A stretch of DNA of 46,978 nucleotides, taken from contig JAJRVQ010000106.1 in the NCBI GenBank assembly GCA_024277255.1, forward strand, positions 1 through 46,978, written 5' to 3'. The position numbers and the translations under genes are program-made. This document shows, piece by piece, positions 1 through 6,083 of this stretch (its first letter is position 1; the number at the start of each line of letters is the position of its first letter). This DNA comes from Acidobacteriota bacterium. GTDB taxonomy: Bacteria; Acidobacteriota; Thermoanaerobaculia; Multivoradales; SZUA-115. The notes under the pieces were generated by a model. The model saw only the letters and a program-made list of their open reading frames with translations, ran no database searches and was not told where the DNA came from.

Positions 1-1
1 C

Positions 2-175
2 GACTGCGTACGTTACGACCACCTCTGGTAAATCACCCGGAAGGAGATCGCCGCGTTCAACGAAACGGGCGTGGCGACGAAGAACCTGCTCGACTGGCCC
101 TGGCGCCTCGGCGCGCCGGTGCTCGACGGCGACGGCGACCCCGCCAACTACAACCTCGACGGCGGCGACCGTCCG
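2..175 (+). pseudogene. Fragment of an exported-protein-like reading frame with an in-frame stop
   Basis: The second forward frame reads as plausible protein from the window edge: DCVRYDHLW, then a TAA stop at 29-31, then ITRKEIAAFNETG, NLLDWPWRLGAP and DGDGDPANYNLDGGDRP. The Asp/Gly/Asn-rich DGDG motif and the LLDWPW block recall segments of large secreted proteins that I remember from Acidobacteriota and Bacteroidota, but I cannot name the family. Near position 170-180 the frame stops making sense (it turns Arg/Pro-rich) and the third frame takes over as a membrane protein. The in-frame stop and the abrupt frame change point to a decayed gene, a rearrangement or an assembly error at the end of a contig. 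The 5' part lies outside the window. Confidence 0.45.
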
Positions 176-224
176 GCGCCTCGACGCTCTCGCCGGCCGG
201 CCGCGGGGCGAGGAAAGCGATTGG

Positions 225-635
225 GTGCTCGGTGGACGCGTCTGGCTGCGGCGCGACCTGTACTGGGTCGGCTTCGCGCTGTGGGCGCTCCTCCTGCTGG
301 CCGAGCGCCGACGGCGCCGCGGGATCACCGTGCACCAACGCCGACTCGGCGCCGTTTTCCGCTTCAGCTTCCTCGCCGCCATCCTCGCCGCTCCCAGTCT
401 GGCGCTGGCCGTCTTGGCTCCCGCGGGGGCCGTCGCTTTGCTGCCGGTGGGAGGCCGACCTTGGCGTCGCGCCAAGGTCGGCCTGATGCTGCTGCCGGCG
501 ACCGCTCTGCTGGCGGTCTGCCTGCTCGCTGCGCTGCGCGGCACCATCGCCTGGTGGTCCCCGCCCGCCATTTCTCTCGGCCTGTTGGCGGTGGCGCTGG
601 TCGGACTCATCCGGCCGGCACTCACCGCCAACTGA
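225..635 (+). CDS. C-terminal part of a membrane protein (unknown)
   Basis: This 136-residue frame has at least three strongly hydrophobic stretches. The first follows RRDLYWVG and is closed by a run of seven basic residues; the second lies around FSFLAAILAAPSLALAVLAPAG; the last is near the C-terminus around LGLLAVALVGLI. It is therefore an integral membrane protein or the membrane tail of a larger one. No catalytic motif is visible. The same frame stays open upstream of 225 to about position 170 (RRLDALAGRPRGEESDWVL), so the true start is uncertain and the protein may be only the tail of a longer gene joined to the upstream fragment. It ends 26 bp before the convergent enoyl-CoA hydratase gene. 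Function is not recognised. Confidence 0.4.
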   Translation: MLGGRVWLRRDLYWVGFALWALLLLAERRRRRGITVHQRRLGAVFRFSFLAAILAAPSLALAVLAPAGAVALLPVGGRPWRRAKVGLMLLPATALLAVCLLAALRGTIAWWSPPAISLGLLAVALVGLIRPALTAN

Positions 636-661
636 CGGCTTTACCTGGTCCTTCTGGTTTC

Positions 662-1438
662 TTACTTGCCCTTCCAGGCGGCGGGCCGCTTGGCGAGGAA
701 GGCCTCGACCCCTTCGGCCTTGTCCTCACTGGAGAAACAGAGGCAGAAGAGATCTCGCTCGTAGAGGATGCCCTCTTCGACCGCCATCCGCTGGCTGGCG
801 CGCAGCGCCTCCTTGGCGACCCGCAAGGTCAGTGGGCTCTTGGAAGCGATCTGTTGCGCCAGTTTCATCGTCTTTTCGCGCAGCTCCTCAGCCGGGCAGA
901 CGATCTCGACCAAACCGATCTCTTTGGCCTCGTCGGCGCGGATCATGTCGCCGCCGAGGATCAGCCGCATGGCGTGGCCCAGCCCGACCTGGCGGGGCAG
1001 CCGCTGAGTGCCGCCGCCGCCGGGAATCAGCCCCAGGTTGATCTCCGGCTGGCCGAAGCGCGCCTTGTCGGAGGCGACCCGGATGTCGCAAGAGAGCGCC
1101 AGCTCGCAGCCGCCGCCCAGACAGAAGCCGTTGATCATCGCGATCACCGGCTTGGGAAAGGTCGCCATGACATCGAAGACGCGCGGGCTGGCCATCGCCT
1201 GGCGCTGGTCGAAGGGCGAACGGCCCTCGAACTCGCCGATGTCGGCGCCGGCGATAAAGGACTTCTCACCGGCTCCGGTGACCACCACAGCGCCGATCTC
1301 GTCGTCCTTCTCGATGGCGCTCAAGTGGGCCATCATGTCGTCGCGCACCTGCTGGTTGAGCGCGTTGAGCTTGTCCGGTCGGTTGATCGTCAAGATGGCG
1401 ACGCGACCCTCGCGCTCCATCAGAACTGCTTCAGACAT
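662..1438 (-). CDS. Enoyl-CoA hydratase / 3-hydroxybutyryl-CoA dehydratase (crotonase family)
   Basis: A 258-residue crotonase-fold protein of normal family length. It should hydrate trans-2-enoyl-CoA to 3-hydroxyacyl-CoA, or the reverse, in fatty-acid oxidation or butyrate-type metabolism in the cytoplasm. Visible signatures are INRPDKLNALN near the N-terminus, the oxyanion-hole segment FIAGADIGEFEG (about 61-72), and the two catalytic glutamates in GGGCELALSCDIR and GQPEINLGLIPGGGGTQRLPR. The C-terminus has the usual FLAKRPAAWKGK ending. It is the last gene of a minus-strand group with a thiolase (47 bp upstream) and a second hydratase, which supports an acyl-CoA pathway role. Substrate chain length cannot be read from sequence; the close match to Crt-type motifs suggests short chains. 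Confidence 0.93.
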   Translation of the reverse strand: MSEAVLMEREGRVAILTINRPDKLNALNQQVRDDMMAHLSAIEKDDEIGAVVVTGAGEKSFIAGADIGEFEGRSPFDQRQAMASPRVFDVMATFPKPVIAMINGFCLGGGCELALSCDIRVASDKARFGQPEINLGLIPGGGGTQRLPRQVGLGHAMRLILGGDMIRADEAKEIGLVEIVCPAEELREKTMKLAQQIASKSPLTLRVAKEALRASQRMAVEEGILYERDLFCLCFSSEDKAEGVEAFLAKRPAAWKGK

Positions 1439-1485
1439 GGTATTTCCTCCTACCCATCGGTAGTTCTAGTTCGTCCGTCAGACTC

Positions 1486-2676
1486 TCAGGCGCGCTCCAC
1501 CAGGGCGGCCAGACCCAGACCGCCGGAGACGCAGAGGGTGGCGATCCCCAACTTGCCTCCGCGCGCCGCCATGCCGTGCAGCAGGGTGACCAGGATGCGG
1601 GCACCGGTGGCTCCGATCGGATGGCCGAGGGCGATGGCGCCGCCGTCCGGGTTGACCCGCTGGGGGTCGATCGGGAGTTGCTTCAGGCAGGCCAGAATCT
1701 GGCTGGCGAAGGCCTCGTTGAGTTCCATCTCGTCGATCGCCGCCAGATCGACACCGCTGCGCGCCAGCAGTTTTTCGACCGCCGGCACGGGGCCGATCCC
1801 CATGATCCTCGGTTCGACGCCGACCACCTGCCAGTCGAGCAGCCGTGCGGCCGGAGTCAGGTTCAACCTTTGCGCGGCGGCCTCGGAGGTGACGAGCAGG
1901 GCGGCGGCCCCGTCGGTAATCCCGGAGGCGTTGCCGGCGGTGACCGAACCGCCGTCCCGGAAGACCGTCTTGAGCTTGGCCAGCTTCTCGACGGTGACCC
2001 CTTCGCGCGGGTGCTCGTCGTGCTCGATGCGGGTGGAAGTGCCGCGGCGACCGGGAACGTCGATGGCGGCGATCTCGGCGGCGAAGCGGCCTGCCTGGCG
2101 GGCCCGCTGGCAGCGCCCTTGGCTCTCGACGGCCCATGCATCCGCGGCGGCGCGATCGATGCCGGCCTCATCGGCTAGTTCTTCGGCCGTCTCGCCCATG
2201 ATCATTTTGGAGAGAGGGTCGTCGAATCCATCTCGGTACATGCCGTCGACCAGCGGCTGGTGGCCCAGCCGGGCACCCCAGCGGGCCGCCGGCACCATAT
2301 AGGGCGTGTTGGACATGCTCTCGGTGCCGCCCACCAGGACGACCTCCGCTTCGCCGCAGCGGATGTGGCGGGCGGCGGAAAAGACCGCCTGCAACCCCGA
2401 GCCACAGGCTTGGTTGATGGTGTAGGACGGCCGGTCAACCGGCACGCCGGCGCGGAAAGCCGTCTGGCGGGCGGTATTGGGTCCGCAGCCCGCCTGGCGG
2501 GCATGGCCGAAGATCGCCTGGTCGACCACCTCGCCGCCGACGCCGGCTCGTTGGAGACAGGCGGTGGCGGCGGCGGCGGCGAGATCGACGGCTGACAGCT
2601 TGGCCAGTGCGCCACCGAACTTGCCGATCGGGGTGCGTACCGGAGCGACGAGAACCAGAGGTTCGCGGGAGTTCAT
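1486..2676 (-). CDS. Acetyl-CoA C-acyltransferase (thiolase)
   Basis: The open frame extends upstream to 2892, but thiolase homology begins at MNSREPLVLVAPVRTPIGKFGG, so I place the start at 2676, giving 396 residues, the usual thiolase length. The nucleophilic cysteine lies in NQACGSGLQAVF (about residue 88), the catalytic histidine in GGAIALGHPIGATGAR, and the second active-site cysteine in ATLCVSGGLGLA. That last motif is normally CxGGGxG; here it is CVSGGLG, a mild variant. The enzyme cleaves 3-ketoacyl-CoA or condenses two acetyl-CoA. It lies between two crotonase-family genes on the same strand, so the three probably form one acyl-CoA operon. No 3-hydroxyacyl-CoA dehydrogenase is in the window. 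Confidence 0.93.
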   Translation of the reverse strand: MNSREPLVLVAPVRTPIGKFGGALAKLSAVDLAAAAATACLQRAGVGGEVVDQAIFGHARQAGCGPNTARQTAFRAGVPVDRPSYTINQACGSGLQAVFSAARHIRCGEAEVVLVGGTESMSNTPYMVPAARWGARLGHQPLVDGMYRDGFDDPLSKMIMGETAEELADEAGIDRAAADAWAVESQGRCQRARQAGRFAAEIAAIDVPGRRGTSTRIEHDEHPREGVTVEKLAKLKTVFRDGGSVTAGNASGITDGAAALLVTSEAAAQRLNLTPAARLLDWQVVGVEPRIMGIGPVPAVEKLLARSGVDLAAIDEMELNEAFASQILACLKQLPIDPQRVNPDGGAIALGHPIGATGARILVTLLHGMAARGGKLGIATLCVSGGLGLAALVERA

Positions 2677-2713
2677 CGACAGCCTCTTTTCGTGGTTGAT
2701 AGCCCAGCCGGGG

Positions 2714-3508
2714 TCAACAGCCCTCGAACTCGGGCTTGCGCTTGCTGTTGTAGGCGTCCAGCCCTTCCTTGGCGTCGCGGCTCTCGAACAGCTGCTGCTG
2801 CAACTCGCGTTCGATCGCCAGGCCGCTCTCAAATGGAACCTCGGCGCCGGACTGCACCGAGCGCTTGATGCGTCCGACCGCCTTGGAGGCACAGTTGGGC
2901 GGGCAGAACTGGCGGGCGTAGGCGTGGATCTGACCCATGAAGTCGTCGCCTTCGAAGATCTCGTTGACGCAGCCCATCGTCATGCCCTGTTCGAAGGTGA
3001 ACAGCTGCCCGGTGACCATCAGTTGGATGGCCTTGCTCTTGCCGACCATCCGAGCCAGCCGCTGGGTGCCGCCGGTGCCGGGCAGCACGCCGAGGGTAAT
3101 CTCGGGCAGGCCGAGCTTGCCGGCGTCCTTCTTGGCGATCCGCAGGTCGGCCGCCATGGCGATCTCAAGGCCGCCGCCGACGGTGTGGCCGTTGAGCGCC
3201 GCGATGACCAGCTTGGGGGTTTGCTCCAGCCGGTTGAGCGTCTCGTTGGCGTGGAGGCAGAAGTAGTACTTGAAGCGAGGTTCGGCCTCTTGCAGCATCT
3301 TGATGTCGGCGCCGGCGCAAAAGAAGCGCTCGCCGAGGCCGGTCAATACGATCACGTAGACGTCGTTGTCGAAGCGCGCCTTGAGGGTGGCTTCGTCGAG
3401 TTGGCGCATCATCTCGTGGGTGTAGGTATTGGCTGGTGGGGCGTCGAGGGTCAGGTAGGCGACGCCCTCGCGGACCTCGTATTGCACCAAAGTGCGCTCA
3501 TCAGACAT
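2714..3508 (-). CDS. Enoyl-CoA hydratase/isomerase family protein
   Basis: A crotonase-family protein of 264 residues. The frame is open to 3622, but the start at 3508 (MSDERTLVQYEV) follows an AGGAGAG Shine-Dalgarno sequence by a few bases and matches where family homology begins. Signatures are the oxyanion segment FFCAGADIKMLQE, the glutamate-bearing GGGLEIAMAADLR, and LPEITLGVLPGTGGTQRLAR. It differs clearly from the hydratase at 662-1438: a long FKYYFCLHANETLNRLEQTPK helix replaces the usual spacer, and the C-terminus ends KPEFEGC. The two copies may act on different acyl-CoA substrates or differ in hydratase versus isomerase activity; sequence reading cannot settle this. It is the first gene of the minus-strand acyl-CoA group, 37 bp upstream of the thiolase start. 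Confidence 0.9.
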   Translation of the reverse strand: MSDERTLVQYEVREGVAYLTLDAPPANTYTHEMMRQLDEATLKARFDNDVYVIVLTGLGERFFCAGADIKMLQEAEPRFKYYFCLHANETLNRLEQTPKLVIAALNGHTVGGGLEIAMAADLRIAKKDAGKLGLPEITLGVLPGTGGTQRLARMVGKSKAIQLMVTGQLFTFEQGMTMGCVNEIFEGDDFMGQIHAYARQFCPPNCASKAVGRIKRSVQSGAEVPFESGLAIERELQQQLFESRDAKEGLDAYNSKRKPEFEGC

Positions 3509-3653
3509 CAGGTTCTCTCCTGCGGATCGGAAGGTTGCTCTTCTTGGAACTTGCGTAGAAGGGTGGCGCGGTGAGGACCGGGCCGAGTTGTGCATTGTCG
3601 CACAACTGGCCGGCCACCCCAATACCCGGAAAGGGCTGCCCTCAGTACCCGCA

Positions 3654-3681
3654 GGGGCGGTCTTGACCCCGGCTTGGCCCC
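3654..3681. repeat. Imperfect palindromic GC element, copy 1
   Basis: GGGGC (3654-3658) and GCCCC (3677-3681) are inverted repeats enclosing TTGACCCCGGCTTGG. The element resembles the palindrome at 7495-7520, which carries CGGGGTC and GACCCCG around CCCCGGTTTG. Both lie in intergenic DNA and look like degenerate REP-type repeats. The family assignment is tentative. Confidence 0.35.
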
Positions 3682-3722
3682 GCGCTCGGTGTCGAGTGAG
3701 TGAGAGTTTCTGCCAAGAGCTG

Positions 3723-3752
3723 TTGACCCTACCGGCCGTGAGTTTCTACAAT
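3723..3752 (+). promoter_or_regulatory. Putative sigma-70 promoter upstream of the 3948 gene
   Basis: TTGACC (3723-3728) and TACAAT (3747-3752) are separated by 18 bp in an otherwise gene-free stretch of about 440 bp (3509-3947). It points toward the gene starting at 3948 and would give a leader of about 190 nt. Apart from this promoter and the GC palindrome, I see nothing else in the stretch. The open frames across it on both strands have no protein-like character. Confidence 0.45.
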
Positions 3753-3947
3753 CCACCCTTGCTTTCAAAGAACCAGCTAGTTTCGTCACCCACTCCCGAG
3801 GCAACGGCGGGGGTATGATGACGCGGCTGCGAGTTCATGCCTCCTGCCGAGGGTGGCTGAGGCTGAGTTGCGCGGGTCTGTGCCTCGAAGGTGGAGGTGG
3901 GTTGGAGATGTGGGCTCGGAATTGAGGTTTCTTGGGATCGCACTATC

Positions 3948-4646
3948 ATGATTGGCGGATACAACACTGACGTTCGTCATCAGGACGTGGTTTTTCACGT
4001 CCAGACGGAGGACAAGGGCGCCGGCAACCCGCTGATCGAGAGCTTGGTCTACGTGGGAGGGCAAGTCCTTGCCGCCAAGCGTGCCAGCTACGCCGAGGCG
4101 CTGGCCGACGGTCAGAGCGCGAAGGCGATCGCCAAGATGATGGAGACCCAGCACCGCCGGGTCATCGCGGCGATTCGTGCCGGCAAGTTCTCCGAGAAGT
4201 TGCAGCAGCTCACCGGGGCCACCACGACGACCAACACCGCGGTGGCGCCCACGGTGGCGGCCGAGACGGTGAACTCCGAGACTCAGGTGACCGAACAGGA
4301 TCGAACTCTCGATCAGGTGATCCTGGAGTACTTGACCAGCGAGGCCAGCCAGGAGCAACTGATGGTCGAGGTCGAGGGTGAACCCGAGCTGATCTCCGGC
4401 AGGCCGGCGCACCTGGTGCTGAGTTCGACATCGAGCAAATCGGGGGCACCGGTCGAAGATGTCCGCTTCGAAGTGCGCATGATCTCGACCGTCGCCGAAG
4501 GCAAGACCCTGGCCAAGTCCCGCTCCGACGCCGAAGGCAAGGTGGCGATGCTCTTCGAGATCCCCGACCTCGGCGGTGGCACCGCGGCTCTGATCATCAC
4601 CGCCGAGAGTGACCTGGGCACGGTGGAACTGAAGCACCTCCTGTGA
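3948..4646 (+). CDS. Conserved-looking two-domain protein of unknown function
   Basis: A 232-residue protein whose start is placed at ATG 3948 (MIGGYNTDVRHQDVVFHVQ); the frame extends 19 codons upstream without protein-like character. Residues 1 to about 85 form a compact mixed domain (HVQTEDKG, ESLVYVGGQVLAAKRASY, then a helix SAKAIAKMMETQHRRVIAAIR). A Thr/Ala/Val-rich linker follows. From about residue 135 the sequence reads like a beta-sandwich of the carboxypeptidase-regulatory or Ig-like type (ISGRPAHLVLSS, APVEDVRFEVRM, TLAKSRSDAEGKVAMLFEIP). There is no signal peptide or membrane segment, so it is probably cytoplasmic. Its stop overlaps the start of the ThiS-like gene by 4 bp, implying coupled translation. 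I recall similar proteins in Acidobacteriota but no assigned function. Confidence 0.75.
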   Translation: MIGGYNTDVRHQDVVFHVQTEDKGAGNPLIESLVYVGGQVLAAKRASYAEALADGQSAKAIAKMMETQHRRVIAAIRAGKFSEKLQQLTGATTTTNTAVAPTVAAETVNSETQVTEQDRTLDQVILEYLTSEASQEQLMVEVEGEPELISGRPAHLVLSSTSSKSGAPVEDVRFEVRMISTVAEGKTLAKSRSDAEGKVAMLFEIPDLGGGTAALIITAESDLGTVELKHLL

Positions 4647-4852
4647 GCGAACTCACCATCACCTTGAACGGTGAACCCCGCCGAATCGAAGCCGCCTGGA
4701 CCCTGTTGGACCTGCTAACCAGCCTAGATCGCGACCCGAGAACCGTGGCCATCGAGCACAACGGCGAGATCGTCCGGCGTCCGCGCTACGGCGAGACGAC
4801 CCTGGACGACGGGGACCGGGTGGAGGTCGTTCATTTCGTGCAGGGCGGCTGA
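4643..4852 (+). CDS. thiS: ThiS/MoaD-like sulfur-carrier protein
   Basis: A 69-residue ubiquitin-fold protein of typical ThiS length, starting at GTG 4643 in a GTGA overlap with the preceding stop. Features are MSELTITLNGEPRRIE, the central TLLDLLTSLDRDPRTVAIEHNGEIV, and the functional C-terminus DGDRVEVVHFVQGG. The terminal Gly-Gly is adenylated and then thiocarboxylated in ThiS proteins. In thiamine biosynthesis the thiocarboxylate supplies sulfur to the thiazole synthase ThiG. No thiG, thiF or thiH is in the window, so the carrier is either an orphan thiamine gene or serves another sulfur-transfer reaction, possibly with its unknown coupled neighbour. No TPP riboswitch is evident upstream. 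Confidence 0.85.
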   Translation: MSELTITLNGEPRRIEAAWTLLDLLTSLDRDPRTVAIEHNGEIVRRPRYGETTLDDGDRVEVVHFVQGG

Positions 4853-4928
4853 TTACCCTCGGGAACTCGCCGGCCGACTCTGCCAGGGTATACGGTAGAG
4901 TGATAACCAGGCGGCCTGTCATCAATCC

Positions 4929-5417
4929 GTGAGGCGAAGAATCTACATCGAAACGACCATTCCGAGCTTCTACTTCGAAGTACGGTCGGAGGCCGAGATG
5001 GTGGCAAGGCGAAACTGGACCCGAGAGTGGTGGGCCACGGCTTCGTCGCGCGACGAGATCGTGACGAGCGAGGCTGTTCTGGAGGAACTCAGCGCGGGCG
5101 AGCAGCCCCACCGTGCGGATTGCTTGGCGATGGTAGCCGATCTTCCGCTCCTCGCTATCGAGCCAGCCGTCGCGGAAACGGTCGAGGCGTACATTGCCCA
5201 TATGCTTATGCCTCGGGATCCTGGCGGCGACGCGCTGCACCTGGCTTTGGCCTCTCACTACCGCTGCGATTTCCTCGCGACGTGGAACTGCCGCCATCTC
5301 GCGAATGCGAACAAGTTCGATCATCTGCGCCGAATCAACGGGATCTTGGGCTTGTTCGTCCCGGCACTCGTCACCCCACTGGAATTACTTGGAGAAGAAG
5401 ATGGAGAAAGAAGCTGA
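4929..5417 (+). CDS. PIN-domain VapC-like ribonuclease toxin
   Basis: A 162-residue PIN-domain protein starting at GTG 4929. The N-terminal metal-site motif is RRRIYIETTIPSFYFE, where the ETT(I/V)PS form replaces the usual D-T-S of VapC; this variant is typical of one PIN subfamily, so it need not be inactive. Other acidic-site segments are SEAVLEELSAGE (about 55-65), GGDALHLALASHYRCDFLATWNCRHLAN (about 98-125) and a C-terminal TPLELL. PIN toxins of TA modules cleave RNA. The following small gene overlaps it by 17 bp, giving a toxin-first arrangement. The target RNA and toxicity are inferred, not shown. Confidence 0.8.
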   Translation: MRRRIYIETTIPSFYFEVRSEAEMVARRNWTREWWATASSRDEIVTSEAVLEELSAGEQPHRADCLAMVADLPLLAIEPAVAETVEAYIAHMLMPRDPGGDALHLALASHYRCDFLATWNCRHLANANKFDHLRRINGILGLFVPALVTPLELLGEEDGERS

Positions 5418-5580
5418 GGATCCGATCGATCGAATTCGGCGCGTGAGGCACGAGATCTCTCGCAAGTTTGATCATGATCCACACAAGCTGTTACTGCACT
5501 ACATGGAACTTCAGGAACGTCACGCCGACAGGCTGATTAAGTCGCCGGGCCCCTCGGGGGAAGCGAGAAAAACCGCATAA
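5401..5580 (+). CDS. Small antitoxin-like partner of the PIN protein
   Basis: A 59-residue charged protein starting at ATG 5401 inside the 3' end of the PIN gene. It reads EDPIDRIRRVRHEISRKFDHDP, then LLLHYMELQERHADRL, probably two amphipathic helices, followed by a polar tail. Small proteins of this kind (an R-x-R-E-I-S-x-x-F-x-H-D-x-x-K pattern) often sit directly after ETT-type PIN genes. They are presumed antitoxins, though they lack an obvious DNA-binding fold. The 17-bp overlap implies translational coupling. The function is inferred from context and general pattern only. Confidence 0.65.
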   Translation: MEKEAEDPIDRIRRVRHEISRKFDHDPHKLLLHYMELQERHADRLIKSPGPSGEARKTA

Positions 5581-5633
5581 CATCCGCCTGCACCGGCCGC
5601 GCTCCGCGCGTCCATGGGCAGTGCGACCCGGCA

Positions 5634-5662
5634 TTGTCGCGCCGAACGCTTTCGGGTATAGT
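5634..5662 (+). promoter_or_regulatory. Promoter of tRNA-Lys
   Basis: TTGTCG (5634-5639), a 17-bp spacer and TATAGT (5657-5662) lie just upstream of the tRNA-Lys 5' end at 5674. The expected transcription start near 5669 leaves only a very short leader. The position and spacing are what is expected for a stable-RNA promoter. Confidence 0.7.
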
Positions 5663-5673
5663 TGCGCGCTACT

Positions 5674-5749
5674 GGGCCGCTAGCTCAACTGGCAGAGCAG
5701 CAGACTCTTAATCTGCGGGTTCGGGGTTCGAGTCCCTGGCGGCTCACCA
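5674..5749 (+). tRNA. tRNA-Lys (anticodon CTT)
   Basis: A complete 76-nt cloverleaf with CCA encoded. The acceptor stem GGGCCGC pairs with GCGGCTC (one G-U pair), the D-arm contains TAGCTCAACTGGCAGAGC, the anticodon stem GCAGA/TCTGC closes loop CTCTTAA with anticodon CTT at 5707-5709, and the T-arm contains GGTTCGAGTCC. It reads AAG codons. A promoter lies upstream and a strong terminator downstream. Confidence 0.97.
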
Positions 5750-5763
5750 ACTTGGAATGTTCG

Positions 5764-5795
5764 CGGCGGGCGGCTTGGTGCCGCCCGCCGTTTTT
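5764..5795 (+). terminator. Rho-independent terminator after tRNA-Lys
   Basis: An 11-bp perfect GC stem, CGGCGGGCGGC (5764-5774) with GCCGCCCGCCG (5780-5790), has a TTGGT loop and is followed directly by TTTTT (5791-5795). It lies 14 bp after the tRNA-Lys 3' end and isolates that transcript from the following tRNA-Leu. Confidence 0.93.
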
Positions 5796-5823
5796 GAACT
5801 GAGCGGGGTTTCTAGACGAGGAG

Positions 5824-5852
5824 TTTCCAGCGACGGATTTTTCCAGCGACGG
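5824..5852 (+). repeat. 13-bp direct repeat upstream of tRNA-Leu
   Basis: TTTCCAGCGACGG occurs at 5824-5836 and again at 5840-5852, 16 bp apart, immediately before tRNA-Leu (start 5862). It may be a simple duplication or part of the tRNA promoter region. No clear -35/-10 pair was found there. Confidence 0.6.
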
Positions 5853-5861
5853 TATTCTTAA

Positions 5862-5950
5862 GCGAAAGTGGCGGAATTGGTATACGCGCTAGACTTAGGA
5901 TCTAGTCTCGGGGAACCGGGTTGGGGGTTCGAGTCCCCCCTTTCGCACCA
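5862..5950 (+). tRNA. tRNA-Leu (anticodon TAG)
   Basis: An 89-nt class II tRNA with CCA encoded. The acceptor GCGAAAG pairs with CTTTCGC, the anticodon stem CTAGA/TCTAG closes loop CTTAGGA with anticodon TAG at 5896-5898, a long variable arm follows (about CTCGGGGAACCGGG), and the T-arm contains GGTTCGAGTCC. It reads CUA and, with modification, other CUN leucine codons. It lies 134 bp upstream of the trigger factor gene. Confidence 0.96.
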
Positions 5951-6083
5951 TCGCTCCCTCCGTTGACTCCACGCCCCGTGGATACCCGAACTCCTGAAGA
6001 CCACGTCGCCGCCCGGCGATAGGTTTCGTCTCGATTCAACCCCGCCGTGTTCATCCTGCAAACTTACTGAGAGGCTGGCTGCC

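Noticed and set aside
71..2302. 743-codon open frame on the plus strand
   Set aside because: Past about position 180 it runs antisense to the enoyl-CoA hydratase and thiolase genes and is Arg/Pro/Ala-rich with no domain; high GC keeps shadow frames open.
5969..5981. CCACG-CCC-CGTGG hairpin after tRNA-Leu as a terminator
   Set aside because: The stem is only 5 bp and no T-run follows.
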